A stretch of DNA of 64,000 nt from Methanothrix soehngenii GP6 (lineage in GTDB: Archaea; Halobacteriota; Methanosarcinia; Methanotrichales; Methanotrichaceae), in assembly GCF_000204415.1 (NCBI RefSeq), contig NC_015416.1, positions 930,001-994,000 of the forward strand, given 5' to 3'. Position numbers and translations under genes: made by a program. Numbering within the stretch: the stretch's first letter is position 1; each line of letters starts with the position of its first letter. The notes under the pieces are model-generated. The model saw only the letters and a program-made list of their open reading frames with translations, did no database searches and had not been told where the DNA came from. Positions 1-8,479 of the stretch are shown one piece after another.

Positions 1-611
1 CCAGCTTCACAATGAATCTGCCTGTGACCTCTGAGAAGTACAACTACGAGACCGAGATCAAAGTCCCCAATAAGCCAAACCGCTTTTCGGTTACGGCCAG
101 AAACGTACAGAACCTCGATGCAGGGATGAAGATGGGAATCTGGATCACCAAAAGCTTTGAATCACACGATGGGGTGGTGCATCTCTCTGTAGCGGATATC
201 CCCCCGGGAATGTACAGGCTCAAGGTATCCGGCAACGCTATGCCGGGAGCAAATGAGGTTCCCATAACCATTGAGGCCGAGACGGGGGTATTGGCCGACT
301 CCAGTGGAAGCTACAAGCTGGTCATCGACACCACTGGCATACCGGAGAGCGATTACCTGATCGAGGGAGATGGCGATGCGAAGACCGTGCGCATAATGAG
401 CAAAGAAGAAAACCGCTCATCTGCTTCAGATGTCAGTGTGGCTGAGAAAAAGGTAGCAACAGATAAGGATGAGAATGAAACAAAGCCCAGCGTAGCTGCC
501 AGCGAATCCGCGGGGGAAGAATCGGTCAAAGAGGAGAAAGCCACCCCGCCAGCAGAATCCGGTGATACTAAGGATGTGATCTCCAAGCTGACAGAGTGGT
601 TGGGGCTATAG
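1..611 (+). CDS. C-terminal part of an exported or surface protein (5' truncated by window)
   Basis: The frame is open to the first base, so the ATG at 12 is probably internal and the gene begins outside the window. The visible part has a beta-rich region (residues about 1-125 from that ATG) followed by an acidic, Ser/Glu/Lys-rich low-complexity tail that ends in a short amphipathic stretch (KLTEWLGL). I do not recognise a family. The next gene, a DUF1616 membrane protein, begins 25 bp downstream on the same strand, so the two are probably co-transcribed. Function unknown; a cell-surface role is inferred only from composition and neighbour. Confidence 0.6.
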   Translation, partial: SFTMNLPVTSEKYNYETEIKVPNKPNRFSVTARNVQNLDAGMKMGIWITKSFESHDGVVHLSVADIPPGMYRLKVSGNAMPGANEVPITIEAETGVLADSSGSYKLVIDTTGIPESDYLIEGDGDAKTVRIMSKEENRSSASDVSVAEKKVATDKDENETKPSVAASESAGEESVKEEKATPPAESGDTKDVISKLTEWLGL

Positions 612-636
612 GCAGCGAACTCGAGGGGAACTAAGG

Positions 637-1704
637 ATGGAGAGGGATCTAGAGCAGATGCCAGCTGATCTCCTGGCAGCGGTGGTGCTTGCCCTGGCGG
701 TTCTGCTCTTCACCCTCACCCCTTTGAGCAGCCTGTTCCTGCGAATCCCCATCGGCCTTTTGATGGTGCTCTTTGTGCCAGGGTATGTGCTCATAGCCGC
801 CCTCTTTCCAAAAAAGGGAGACCTTGATGGGATTGAGAGGATAGCTCTTAGCTTCGGCTTGAGCATCGCCGTTGTCCCCCTGATCGGTCTGGGCCTCAAC
901 TACACCCCCTGGGGAATCAGGCTGATACCGGTTGTTTTATCCATTGTGGCCTTTACCCTGCTGATGGCTGCAGTTGCCTACTGGCGGCGGATCTCTCTTT
1001 CTCCAGAGGAGAGGTTCTCCCTTAATCTTCGCCAGTGGATAGGCTCATTGAAAGATGAGATCCGAGCAGAGGGAGAGAGGGGTTGGGTGGACAAGGCCTT
1101 AACCATAATTCTGATACTATCCATAATCGCTTCCATCGTCGCCCTTGTTTATGTGGTGGTCACTCCCAAGGAGGGAGAGAAGTTCACGGAGTTCTATATC
1201 CTGGGCCCAGGAGGGAAGGCCTATGACTATCCGACAGAGGTCAGAGCAGGAAACAACAGCACAGTTATCGTAGGGGTGGTCAACCATGAGTACAGGCTCA
1301 CCAACTACACTATGGAGATTCTGCTGAACAATACCCCCGCAGTTGATATTCAGCTGAATGATACCGCCATTGCATTGAGCACATTTGAACACGACCGATC
1401 GGCTCCTATCATCCCTATAATGAGCATGAACCTCAGCCTGCAGCACAACGATACCTGGGAGCAGCCCTTAACCTACGTCCTGGATGAAACAGGAGACCGG
1501 CAGAAGCTGCAGTTCCTCCTATACAAAGAGGGAAATTTCACTGCCCCCTATAGGGATTTGCATCTCTGGGTAAATGTGACCGATATGAACAGAAGGCCAT
1601 CAAAGGATCTGGGCAATGATGGGAATCAGGATTGGACCCAAGATTGGCAGGATTTTCCAGATCGTTTAATCAAATTCAGGGGCAATCTCCCTCCGGAGAG
1701 GTAG
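637..1704 (+). CDS. DUF1616 family membrane protein
   Basis: A 355-residue protein with about five hydrophobic segments in the first 180 residues, the last at about 155-175, followed by a hydrophilic C-terminal domain. The pattern of paired helices with an FVPGYVL-type motif fits the archaeal DUF1616 family, whose biochemical role is not established. The C-terminal domain is rich in N-glycosylation sequons (N-x-S/T such as NNST, NYT, NDT, NLS, NFT, NVT), so it probably faces the outside and is glycosylated. It follows the partial surface-protein gene by 25 bp. A T-run at about 1719-1724 is a likely transcription end. Confidence 0.75.
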   Translation: MERDLEQMPADLLAAVVLALAVLLFTLTPLSSLFLRIPIGLLMVLFVPGYVLIAALFPKKGDLDGIERIALSFGLSIAVVPLIGLGLNYTPWGIRLIPVVLSIVAFTLLMAAVAYWRRISLSPEERFSLNLRQWIGSLKDEIRAEGERGWVDKALTIILILSIIASIVALVYVVVTPKEGEKFTEFYILGPGGKAYDYPTEVRAGNNSTVIVGVVNHEYRLTNYTMEILLNNTPAVDIQLNDTAIALSTFEHDRSAPIIPIMSMNLSLQHNDTWEQPLTYVLDETGDRQKLQFLLYKEGNFTAPYRDLHLWVNVTDMNRRPSKDLGNDGNQDWTQDWQDFPDRLIKFRGNLPPER

Positions 1705-1815
1705 GTCTCCGGATGCACCTTTTTTGCCTTTTAGCGGATCTGGGCGGTTCTTCTGATTGATTTTGATCTTTTCTAACTCTTCGCGAAACTCCATATAGCT
1801 CTCAAAGCAGCCCAT
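1666..1815 (-). CDS. possible small protein, 49 aa, convergent with the DUF1616 gene
   Basis: A minus-strand reading frame starts at ATG 1813-1815, preceded by a good Shine-Dalgarno sequence (GGAGG, 1822-1826, about 6 nt upstream), and ends at TAA 1666-1668. The peptide begins MGCFESYMEFREELEK and is charged and Lys/Glu-rich. It overlaps the last 39 bp of the DUF1616 gene in the convergent direction. No family is recognised. The SD spacing is the main support; chance remains possible at this length. Confidence 0.35.
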   Translation of the reverse strand: MGCFESYMEFREELEKIKINQKNRPDPLKGKKGASGDLPLRREIAPEFD

Positions 1816-1872
1816 ATCTTCCTCCGGATGGATTCATCGTGACCTATCATTATTTATCCGTTCTCATTCACA

Positions 1873-2307
1873 ATGCTCCATTACGATATCGAGTGGCATT
1901 TTCGGGGAAGAGACATGCTGGAGATGAGAATGAGGGCAGTGCAACTGGCCGCCAGGGAGGAGATCTTCCTGGCGATTGCTCAGGGGGCGCTGAAGGCAAG
2001 GGCGGGAAGGCTTGCTCCTGAATCGTCGATGGAGGTCGGAAGCTTCAAGATGATGGTGGTCGAGGACGAGAACGGCGATGGATGTGCAGTTCAGGTCATC
2101 GTGAGCCGGAAGATGATAGAAGATCTGGCTCTGGAAAAAGCACAATACCTGGACAAGAGCGCAGAGGATTGGAGCGAGCATGAGCGACGGATGTGGCTGG
2201 AAGCCTTCTCGCGGGACCTGGGGCCGTATCTATACAAGTGGAAGCAGATCAGGATGAGGCCAGGACCCGGAGAGAGCATCACCTTCGAGATACAGGTATG
2301 CAAATAG
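1873..2307 (+). CDS. hypothetical protein, 144 aa
   Basis: An intact 144-residue, soluble, charged protein, with no signal peptide or membrane helix. The middle contains a predicted helix rich in Ala/Arg/Glu (AAREEIFLAIAQGALKA) and a short beta region (SFKMMVVEDE). I recognise no family. It lies alone between the DUF1616 gene and the deaminase gene, in the same direction. The ATG at 1873 has no clear Shine-Dalgarno; an AT-rich stretch at about 1849-1858 may be a promoter for a leaderless transcript. An overlapping 60-residue frame from 1839 is regarded as a shadow. Confidence 0.55.
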   Translation: MLHYDIEWHFRGRDMLEMRMRAVQLAAREEIFLAIAQGALKARAGRLAPESSMEVGSFKMMVVEDENGDGCAVQVIVSRKMIEDLALEKAQYLDKSAEDWSEHERRMWLEAFSRDLGPYLYKWKQIRMRPGPGESITFEIQVCK

Positions 2308-2385
2308 GCAGACGGCCCCAAGCCGGCAAGCTAAAAATAGAGGAAAACTAGCCAGCTGTAATGCCCACAATTTATATGAGGAGAT

Positions 2386-3231
2386 ATGTCAGGACGGCCA
2401 GTTGAGGAGGAGGGGAAGGCCAGATTCCAGAGGCTGCTATATGGCTACCAGCGCTCGGTGAGCGGCGCCGTTGCCCCTGCCCATCTCTCCACTCCCACAG
2501 AGGTAGAAGGCCAGGAATATGAATTCAAGCCCGTTCCGCTCGTCTCTGGCAGAGTTGATTATCATCAGCCCTGGAGCGGATATGCCCCCAAATGCACCCT
2601 GGAAGATCAAGAGGACTGCAAGTACTATCCCGTCCAGACCGCTAATATCAAAGTGAACGGCATCTACTCTGGTATCGAGGTAGAGGGCGACCGCTGGATG
2701 CAACTGGCCTGCCTGGCCGCTCGGGAGTCGGTGGAAGAGAAGGGCGGTCCTTTTGCGGCGCTGATACTGCAGATCGATAACTGTACCGATCAGATCCTGA
2801 GGTACTGGATCAATCATAACCAGGTTACATCGGCACTGGACCCCACCGCCCATGCGGAGATCATGGCCATTCGAAGCGCCTGCGCAAGTCTCGGGGTCTT
2901 TGACCTGGGAAGCATCAGAAAGGATGAGTCAAAGCTCGCCCAGCCGGGCGATCTGTCCCACTGCGTCATCTACAGCAGCGCAGAGCCCTGTCCCATGTGC
3001 TACGCTGCCATCTGCTGGGCCAATATCCCCATGCTGCTCTTCGCCGCCACCCGCTTTGACGCCGCCACTCAGGGAGTGGACTTTTCTGATGAGGCCATTT
3101 ATGAGGAGCTGTCCAGGCCGTACTCTGATCGCTTTGTCAGGGTCTATCAGTGCACAGTGGACAACTCCCTAGACTCCTTCAACCTCTGGAAGGTCTCCAG
3201 AAAGGTACAGTATTCTCCGGATATCAAATAG
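2386..3231 (+). CDS. nucleoside/guanine deaminase-like zinc enzyme (CDA fold)
   Basis: A 281-residue protein. Its C-terminal two thirds is a cytidine-deaminase-fold zinc hydrolase. The HAE motif (His156, Glu158) and PCPMC motif (Cys202, Cys205) provide the zinc ligands and proton shuttle. The C-terminal region (AATQGVDFSDEAIYEE and the following Tyr/Arg stretch) resembles guanine deaminases of the GuaD type, so hydrolytic deamination of guanine or a related base is the best guess. The first 100 or so residues are an extension not found in plain GuaD and contain a Cys-Thr-Leu-Glu-Asp-Gln-Glu-Asp-Cys stretch. A GAGGAGAT ribosome site directly precedes the ATG, and a TATA-like tract lies at 2370-2376. 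Confidence 0.75.
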   Translation: MSGRPVEEEGKARFQRLLYGYQRSVSGAVAPAHLSTPTEVEGQEYEFKPVPLVSGRVDYHQPWSGYAPKCTLEDQEDCKYYPVQTANIKVNGIYSGIEVEGDRWMQLACLAARESVEEKGGPFAALILQIDNCTDQILRYWINHNQVTSALDPTAHAEIMAIRSACASLGVFDLGSIRKDESKLAQPGDLSHCVIYSSAEPCPMCYAAICWANIPMLLFAATRFDAATQGVDFSDEAIYEELSRPYSDRFVRVYQCTVDNSLDSFNLWKVSRKVQYSPDIK

Positions 3232-3250
3232 ATTCTTGGCTGCAAAGATC

Positions 3251-3308
3251 CCTTGGGGACGAAGCCCCAAGGTATCCACTCTTGATGGAACCATCAAGAA
3301 GGCGTTTT
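3251..3308 (+). terminator. two consecutive hairpins followed by T-run
   Basis: Directly after the deaminase gene there is a perfect 8-bp stem CCTTGGGG/CCCCAAGG (3251-3258 with 3265-3272). A second perfect 8-bp stem, CTTGATGG/CCATCAAG (3281-3288 with 3291-3298), follows, then GTTTTTG. The neighbouring gene on the other strand converges here, so the structure may end transcription from both sides. Confidence 0.55.
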
Positions 3309-3330
3309 TGAGTCTCTCCATCATCAAGGG

Positions 3331-4503
3331 TTAAGTAGGTGGCGTCTTTAGAGGCATGGTATATTTGTATCGTTCGAATTTAATGGGCAGGGTATCAATT
3401 AATCGTATCGGCTCATTTGGAAGGAGATCTTGAGGCCGAGGAGGTCTTTCAATGATCATCTTTCCAGATGGAATGAGAGCCACCTCCTGAATCACCAGGC
3501 CTACTGGTGAGGCTTGCTGGCCACTAACGGAGTTCAAATCGACATGGCTTGCGGGGCTCAAGGTTTCTCCGGATACATCATATGCATAGAGGGCATCCTC
3601 GTTGTGCTCTGTCACAAATATCCTCTGGCCGTCGGAACTCACTTTGATGCACCTCGGATTGGATGGTATGGAAGCCGTGGAAACCACCTGGCCGTCTGAG
3701 AGACGGATCATGTCCACATATGCATCTGTAGCGGTATAATGCCCCAGAAACAGATATTGACCATCTGGTGATATGGCAATGCCTCTGGGATGCAAGGATG
3801 TCTCCATTGGAGCCAGGATAAAGTCATCGCGGGTCCTTATAACTTCTATTTTATTTTGGTCCATATTAGCCAGATAAATTGTGCTCCCATCCGGACTGGC
3901 TATTGCATCCTGAATAGCGTGTCCAGGGAAATTCAGGGTGGTAATTAAAGCATTCCTCACTGCATCAATCACATATACAGCCGGCTCCTGGTAGTCGACC
4001 ACATAAGCTTTAGCCCCACTGGGAGTAAAGGTGATGCTGCTGGGATTGCCCCCCACATGGATGGAAGATATCAATTCCATCTCCTGAGGATTAAAAATGC
4101 CTACCTCTCCGGTTTCAGAAAAGGTCACATAGACTCGGCTGTCATAAGGGGAAACGGCTATTCCTGTGGGTTGTGCGCCTTCGATCTCGATGTTGTCAAT
4201 CAATTCCATCGTCGAGGGATTTATCACCGCTATATGATCTGAATCCGGACAGGTGACCCACAACCTGTTGGGGCTTTGAACCATGGCAATGGAATGAGCA
4301 TTATCCCCGACCTCAACCGTCTCGATAAGAGAGAGATCCTCACCATCGATTTTAGCCACGGTGGACCAGTCAGGATTAGATCCATGGACGTAGGAGTTCA
4401 CAACATAAACGTACGAATAGGCAGTGGCATTCTGGATAAGAGACAGTGCCAAAATCCCCGATAGGAGTAAAACCCATAGACTCCAATGCGATCTGATTTT
4501 CAT
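3331..4503 (-). CDS. secreted YVTN/YncE-type beta-propeller protein
   Basis: A 390-residue protein with a signal peptide (hydrophobic stretch about residues 9-27 ending in NATA). Repeated blades of about 42 residues follow, with the pattern x-V-I-x(10)-I-x-V-G-x-x-P-x-x-I-A-x-S-P-D-G-x-x-x-Y-V. These are characteristic of the archaeal surface YVTN beta-propeller repeat, seen in many Methanosarcinales surface proteins. The ligand or partner is not predictable. It ends in a non-repetitive tail containing Pro-rich segments. It is monocistronic, convergent with the deaminase gene, and starts at ATG 4503 in an AT-rich promoter region (4515-4590). Confidence 0.85.
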   Translation of the reverse strand: MKIRSHWSLWVLLLSGILALSLIQNATAYSYVYVVNSYVHGSNPDWSTVAKIDGEDLSLIETVEVGDNAHSIAMVQSPNRLWVTCPDSDHIAVINPSTMELIDNIEIEGAQPTGIAVSPYDSRVYVTFSETGEVGIFNPQEMELISSIHVGGNPSSITFTPSGAKAYVVDYQEPAVYVIDAVRNALITTLNFPGHAIQDAIASPDGSTIYLANMDQNKIEVIRTRDDFILAPMETSLHPRGIAISPDGQYLFLGHYTATDAYVDMIRLSDGQVVSTASIPSNPRCIKVSSDGQRIFVTEHNEDALYAYDVSGETLSPASHVDLNSVSGQQASPVGLVIQEVALIPSGKMIIERPPRPQDLLPNEPIRLIDTLPIKFERYKYTMPLKTPPT

Positions 4504-4738
4504 TTCACGATCACCTCAAAACTTCAGCGCTTTGTTACTCCAAAATTTTTGAAATAATTTGTTTTATACACTTATATCCATATCTAATTCATTTTTTTAG
4601 ACTGTTCAATGCGGTGTGCTGCTGGATGAGGATTATTGCATATCCTGATAGTCTCGCATAATCTGAATCCGGGCTCAGCTAAAAAGGAATAGCCAGAGCA
4701 TAAAAAGCCCATTACCATTTGATCTATCAGTAATAAGG

Positions 4739-4810
4739 GGCCGGGACCGGGATTCGAACCCAGCTCGAGGGATCCACAGTCCCTCAGGATAGCCACTACC
4801 CTATCCCGGC
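4739..4810 (-). tRNA. tRNA-His (anticodon GTG)
   Basis: The minus strand folds into a cloverleaf with acceptor GCCGGGA/TCCCGGC, anticodon arm AGGGA-CTGTGGA-TCCCT (anticodon GTG) and a T arm with TTCGAAT. The discriminator base is C, as usual for tRNA-His. The 3' CCA is not encoded (CCT follows), and the base before position 1 is T, so the extra G-1 must be added after transcription. Confidence 0.95.
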
Positions 4811-4829
4811 ATGCCAGAATCCCAGTCTA

Positions 4830-6377
4830 TTAGGAGAAGATAAAACTTTCCCCGCCGTAGGCTCTCTCCGAAACCTCCACTACTAAGGATATGAGATCAT
4901 CAAGCTGCCGGATGTAGTAGATCTGGCCAAGACTGGAGAGGGACTCCTCCACATGCCGATCCCTATAGTCCGGGTCTATCGAGAAGAGGACGAACCTTCC
5001 CACCTCCGAGGCCCTCTTGATGTCCTCCCACTCCTGGTAGAGATTTTGAATATGGGTGTCTGTGATGCATAGGATAAGACAGCCCGGCCGGCCTTGGGCC
5101 AGCTCCAGTATCCTCTTTCCAGGTATATGGGTGCGGGTGGCTAAGAACTCGACCAAGACATCCTCAACAGCGTTAAGGTCCCGCGTCCAGCTGGCGAGCC
5201 GATAATTCTCGCTGAAGTTTATCGCCGCCAGCTCCGCTCCCATGGAATGGGCGAACTGGCAGGCCTTGAAGGCGGCCAGGGTAGCCTTATGGGTCTTGGT
5301 GCCCTTACGCGGCCCCTCCATGGAGCGGCTGCTGTCCAGGACTACGAGCAGATCGGGTACCCCCGCTCTTTCCGGCATCATGGGGCTCGTCTCATGATCC
5401 CTCTTGTAGGTCGAGACCCCAGGAATGAGATGGGGGCTCAGGCTCAGGGAGTAGGATACATCCAGATCATAGCAGGGATCGGTTAACCTCCATTTGGCAA
5501 AGCCCGAGGGAGTGACCTCTGAGCGGGCCCTGGGAACCTCTCTGATCTCAATGAAGTAGCTCTGGTCTCGATACCAGCGTTTTAGATCTCCTTTCTGCCC
5601 CAGCACCGCCAGAGCCTCTTCATACTCACCGGCATCCAGGTTCGCGGCACAGAGCAGGGGCACGGCGTCTGCACTGCCGTTCAATATCTCCTGCGCCCGG
5701 ACCGGTCCCTGACCCAGGATGCCTGGCTCCAGTGCCCCCAGGATACGGGCCATCTCCTGGCACTGCCTGGGCCAGAGGCTCTTGTCCCTGATACCAGCTG
5801 AGAAGATCCGCAGGAGATGTTCGACCTCCGGACGGGGACAGGAGGGAAAAGAAGCTCCCCAAAACTCCCTTAAGAAGCCCAGAACCACTCGGTCTAAAGG
5901 ATTAAGGGACCGGCCATCCAGTTCCCCCAGCCTCCTCCAGCCCATCAGCACCAGCTCTTCATCTCGCTCGCTCCTCTCCAGGCGAAATGAGTCCGATACA
6001 ATATCTGAGAAGATATTCACCATCCTGTGGGCGGACTCGATTTGCGATGCCATACCTAGTGTCAAGCCATATGCCGAAACGTATGTTGAATTGGATCCTG
6101 AAGGATGGCCCAGCCCCTTGAGCGCGGCCAGAGCGAGGATACCCGCATTCTCCAGTGATCGGGGGCAGAAGATGTATTGAACGATGAGATGATGGAAGAG
6201 GTTCTCCAGATACAGCGGCCCAAGCTGCAGAGCCTTTTGATCCAAGGTGATCTGATAGTTCGAGAAGGCAAAACTGCCCGACCTGCCTTTTTCGCCCAGA
6301 ACGGGAGGAGGAAGAAGAGGCCAGTGCCAGCTTTCTCGAGACCTCCGCCAGACCTCAATCCAGCCCAAAGACTCCAT
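4830..6377 (-). CDS. VWA-domain protein, third gene of a MoxR-GXGXG-VWA operon
   Basis: About 515 residues from ATG 6377, which has GAGG just upstream; a TTG at 6395 would lengthen it by six residues. The N-terminal 340 residues are an unrecognised, mostly helical region. The C-terminal part is a von Willebrand A domain: MIDAS motif DSSRS at about residue 348, a downstream Thr-rich segment (TRTH) and the second acidic motif CITDTH. All metal-coordinating positions therefore appear intact. VWA proteins paired with MoxR ATPases usually act as adaptors in enzyme maturation or metal insertion (as in NorD-NorQ, CbbO-CbbQ and ViaA-RavA). The start overlaps the upstream gene, implying translational coupling. 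Its target is unknown. Confidence 0.8.
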   Translation of the reverse strand: MESLGWIEVWRRSRESWHWPLLPPPVLGEKGRSGSFAFSNYQITLDQKALQLGPLYLENLFHHLIVQYIFCPRSLENAGILALAALKGLGHPSGSNSTYVSAYGLTLGMASQIESAHRMVNIFSDIVSDSFRLERSERDEELVLMGWRRLGELDGRSLNPLDRVVLGFLREFWGASFPSCPRPEVEHLLRIFSAGIRDKSLWPRQCQEMARILGALEPGILGQGPVRAQEILNGSADAVPLLCAANLDAGEYEEALAVLGQKGDLKRWYRDQSYFIEIREVPRARSEVTPSGFAKWRLTDPCYDLDVSYSLSLSPHLIPGVSTYKRDHETSPMMPERAGVPDLLVVLDSSRSMEGPRKGTKTHKATLAAFKACQFAHSMGAELAAINFSENYRLASWTRDLNAVEDVLVEFLATRTHIPGKRILELAQGRPGCLILCITDTHIQNLYQEWEDIKRASEVGRFVLFSIDPDYRDRHVEESLSSLGQIYYIRQLDDLISLVVEVSERAYGGESFIFS

Positions 6378-7119
6378 CCGCCGCCTCGGGGCCAAAAGCC
6401 TTTCCTCTGATCGTGCCGCCCTTCATCCGCCAGCCCGCTCTCCTTCCTACCCGGCCAAAAACGGTGATCCGACCTCCTTTCATCAAGAGCCCCAGATAGT
6501 CGCCCGCATCACCGTGAATGCGCAGGCTTCCCGAGCTCATCAGCCAGCCAGCCCTCTCACCACAGCTGCCCTGGCAGACCACCTTTCCCCCGGAGCAGCC
6601 CAGTCCCAGGAAGTTGCCGCAGTCACCTTTGATCACTCCCAAACCACCGCTCATCCTGCGGAAGGCATAGTTCCCAGCACCTCTAGATACTATCCCCCCG
6701 CCGGTCATCTCCTGGCCCAGATAGTCGCCTGCCGCTTGGCGAAGATAGATCCTCCCCCCTTTCATCCTCTCGCCCACATGATCACCTCCCATCTCCAGGA
6801 TGATGGTGCCCCGGGATAGCTCCAGACCGGCATAGTTCCCAGCCGAAAGGTGCAGGGGCTGCTGACTCCTCTCTGCGGCAATGCTGGAGAGATGCCCCCA
6901 GATGACCTGATATCTATTGCCCGGATCGGATTCAACCAGCCTTTTCAGGGTCCCAGGATCCTGGGGCAGAAGCTCTTCCACCTCCATCCGGCTGGGCCTG
7001 GTCCCTAACCTCTCTCCCAGGTCATCCAGGCTGAAGATGGGGTCCCCTTTCTCGCTCCTTAGACTGCGTCCCTTGTTCAGGCCGCGGTAGGCATCATCCA
7101 TGAATCTGCCCAGCTTCAT
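6355..7119 (-). CDS. GXGXG-motif beta-helix protein (GltB C-terminal / FwdC-like)
   Basis: A 254-residue protein. From about residue 85 it consists of roughly seven repeats of a pattern G-[DN]-x-[LA]-G-x-x-M-x-G-G-x-[IL]-x-[VI]-x-G. This is the right-handed beta-helix GXGXG repeat seen in the C-terminal domain of glutamate synthase and in formylmethanofuran dehydrogenase subunit C. No catalytic motif is visible; in the known families this domain is structural and lies next to metal- or flavin-dependent subunits. The N-terminal 70 residues contain an LDDLGERLG segment of unknown role. The ATG overlaps the stop codon of the ATPase gene (ATGA) and the 3' end overlaps the VWA gene, so all three products are expected in balanced amounts. 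Confidence 0.75.
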   Translation of the reverse strand: MKLGRFMDDAYRGLNKGRSLRSEKGDPIFSLDDLGERLGTRPSRMEVEELLPQDPGTLKRLVESDPGNRYQVIWGHLSSIAAERSQQPLHLSAGNYAGLELSRGTIILEMGGDHVGERMKGGRIYLRQAAGDYLGQEMTGGGIVSRGAGNYAFRRMSGGLGVIKGDCGNFLGLGCSGGKVVCQGSCGERAGWLMSSGSLRIHGDAGDYLGLLMKGGRITVFGRVGRRAGWRMKGGTIRGKAFGPEAADGVFGLD

Positions 7120-8372
7120 CTCATCTGCTCCAGGGAGGGTATGAAGTCCAGCCGGGCGATGGGATCGTCAAAGATCGACAGCTCTTCCATCGCCCTCCAG
7201 ACGGATGTCTCCCCATCCACCGCTCGGGAGAAGATGATGTTCATATCCGCCCGCTCGTTCATGGTGCGGTTGATGCTTTTTTCTACCAGCTCTGCCACAA
7301 AAGCCAGCTTTCTCGCTCCATAATAGGGAGGCCGATCGATAATGGAACGGATGGGATTTATCCGGTGCCAGATAACATAGGGAGCCACCGCCTTTAAGAC
7401 CTCCAGGTCGGCCTCACGATCCAAGAGATAGGCAAGAGCCCGGGAAAAGGATCTCAGATCCTGGCGCACCCGATCTGACAGCCCCTCGTCCGCCTGCCAG
7501 CAGATGGCCTCTGGATTGCCGCTGTAATGGCAGCCTGCACACAGGCCTCGCGATGGACGGGCAGAGGATAGCTGGGTCTTGTCATATGACGGCGCCCTCT
7601 CGCAGAGGGTGAAGTCCCTCACCAGGCAGAGCACTGCCAGCTCCACCTGAGGCTCGATCTCCTTTTGAGCCACCAGACCAGGCAGGGAATCGAACTCCTG
7701 GAGAGTGAAGCGGGGCAGCTCCTCTGCCAGCTCCCCGACATCCCTCTCCCTTTCAGAGAGGGCCAGCCCTGCCAGGAAGTTGGGCTGAAAAGCGGGCACA
7801 CAAACGGATATGCGGTCCAGCAGGGCCTCGTCCAGGGGATAGGTGGCGGAGAACTCCGGGTTCATGGTCAGATAGTAACAGGTATCTCCTGGCTCGTACA
7901 CCTGCCCAGCATAGCTGATCTTCCTCTTCTGCAGTATCTCCAAGAACAGGTTCTGCTTGCCACCAGGAAAGCGGTTGACCTCATTGATCAGCTTCCAGCG
8001 GGACCTGGACCAAGGGGTCCAGAGCACTGTGCAGGGCTCTTCTGCCTCTCTCATCCACTGTCTGGGATCCAGAAAGCCCACCATCTTCTCCTCCGTCTGC
8101 TCCGGATAGCCGGTCACCATCTGGTCTTCCACCTCGCTGAAGGAGAGGGATAAGAATGAGGACCCGAGCAGATTGACCAGTGTGGTCTTGTTCGCACCCA
8201 TTCCACCGTAGAGGAGAAGGGCACGGTTTCTCAGGCAGGCGTTGGCAATAGAGAAGTAGAGCTGAGAGTTGATCCGCTGATTGCCGACGGCAAGATCCTT
8301 CCTGGCCACATGCAGCCTCAGCTCCTCCAAAGCTCTGATCAGATCTTCGATCTTCTCCTTTGGATCTGGCAT
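7116..8372 (-). CDS. MoxR-like AAA+ ATPase with non-canonical Walker A and B
   Basis: About 418 residues from ATG 8372; an upstream ATG at 8393 would give 425. I prefer 8372 because a TATA-like box (8397-8406) lies about 30 nt before it, which would make the transcript leaderless. Architecture is MoxR/RavA-like: P-loop GGMGANKT, a Walker B-like segment LINEVNR followed by GGKQN, sensor-1 in TMNPEF, and LDEALLDRI with the arginine finger. Two substitutions are unusual: the Gly before the P-loop Lys is Asn, and the Walker B Asp is Asn. A Cys-rich insert (GLCAGCHYSGNPEAIC) follows the AAA core. Together with the VWA and GXGXG genes it probably forms a remodelling or cofactor-insertion machine. 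Confidence 0.8.
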   Translation of the reverse strand: MPDPKEKIEDLIRALEELRLHVARKDLAVGNQRINSQLYFSIANACLRNRALLLYGGMGANKTTLVNLLGSSFLSLSFSEVEDQMVTGYPEQTEEKMVGFLDPRQWMREAEEPCTVLWTPWSRSRWKLINEVNRFPGGKQNLFLEILQKRKISYAGQVYEPGDTCYYLTMNPEFSATYPLDEALLDRISVCVPAFQPNFLAGLALSERERDVGELAEELPRFTLQEFDSLPGLVAQKEIEPQVELAVLCLVRDFTLCERAPSYDKTQLSSARPSRGLCAGCHYSGNPEAICWQADEGLSDRVRQDLRSFSRALAYLLDREADLEVLKAVAPYVIWHRINPIRSIIDRPPYYGARKLAFVAELVEKSINRTMNERADMNIIFSRAVDGETSVWRAMEELSIFDDPIARLDFIPSLEQMR

Positions 8373-8396
8373 AAAAAGAGGGCTATAGTGCATACG

Positions 8397-8406
8397 ATAT
8401 TTAAAT
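8397..8406 (-). promoter_or_regulatory. candidate TATA box of the MoxR-GXGXG-VWA operon
   Basis: On the minus strand the sequence TAATTTAAATATCG lies about 30 nt upstream of ATG 8372. This spacing fits an archaeal TATA box and a leaderless start, and argues against ATG 8393. A second hairpin, CCCTCC-tta-GAGGG (8453-8466), sits just upstream. Confidence 0.4.
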
Positions 8407-8479
8407 TAGGCGAGAGGATGGCGGCAATTGGCCAGACGAAGAGGGAAAACGGCCCTCCTTAGAGGGAAGAAGAGGGACA

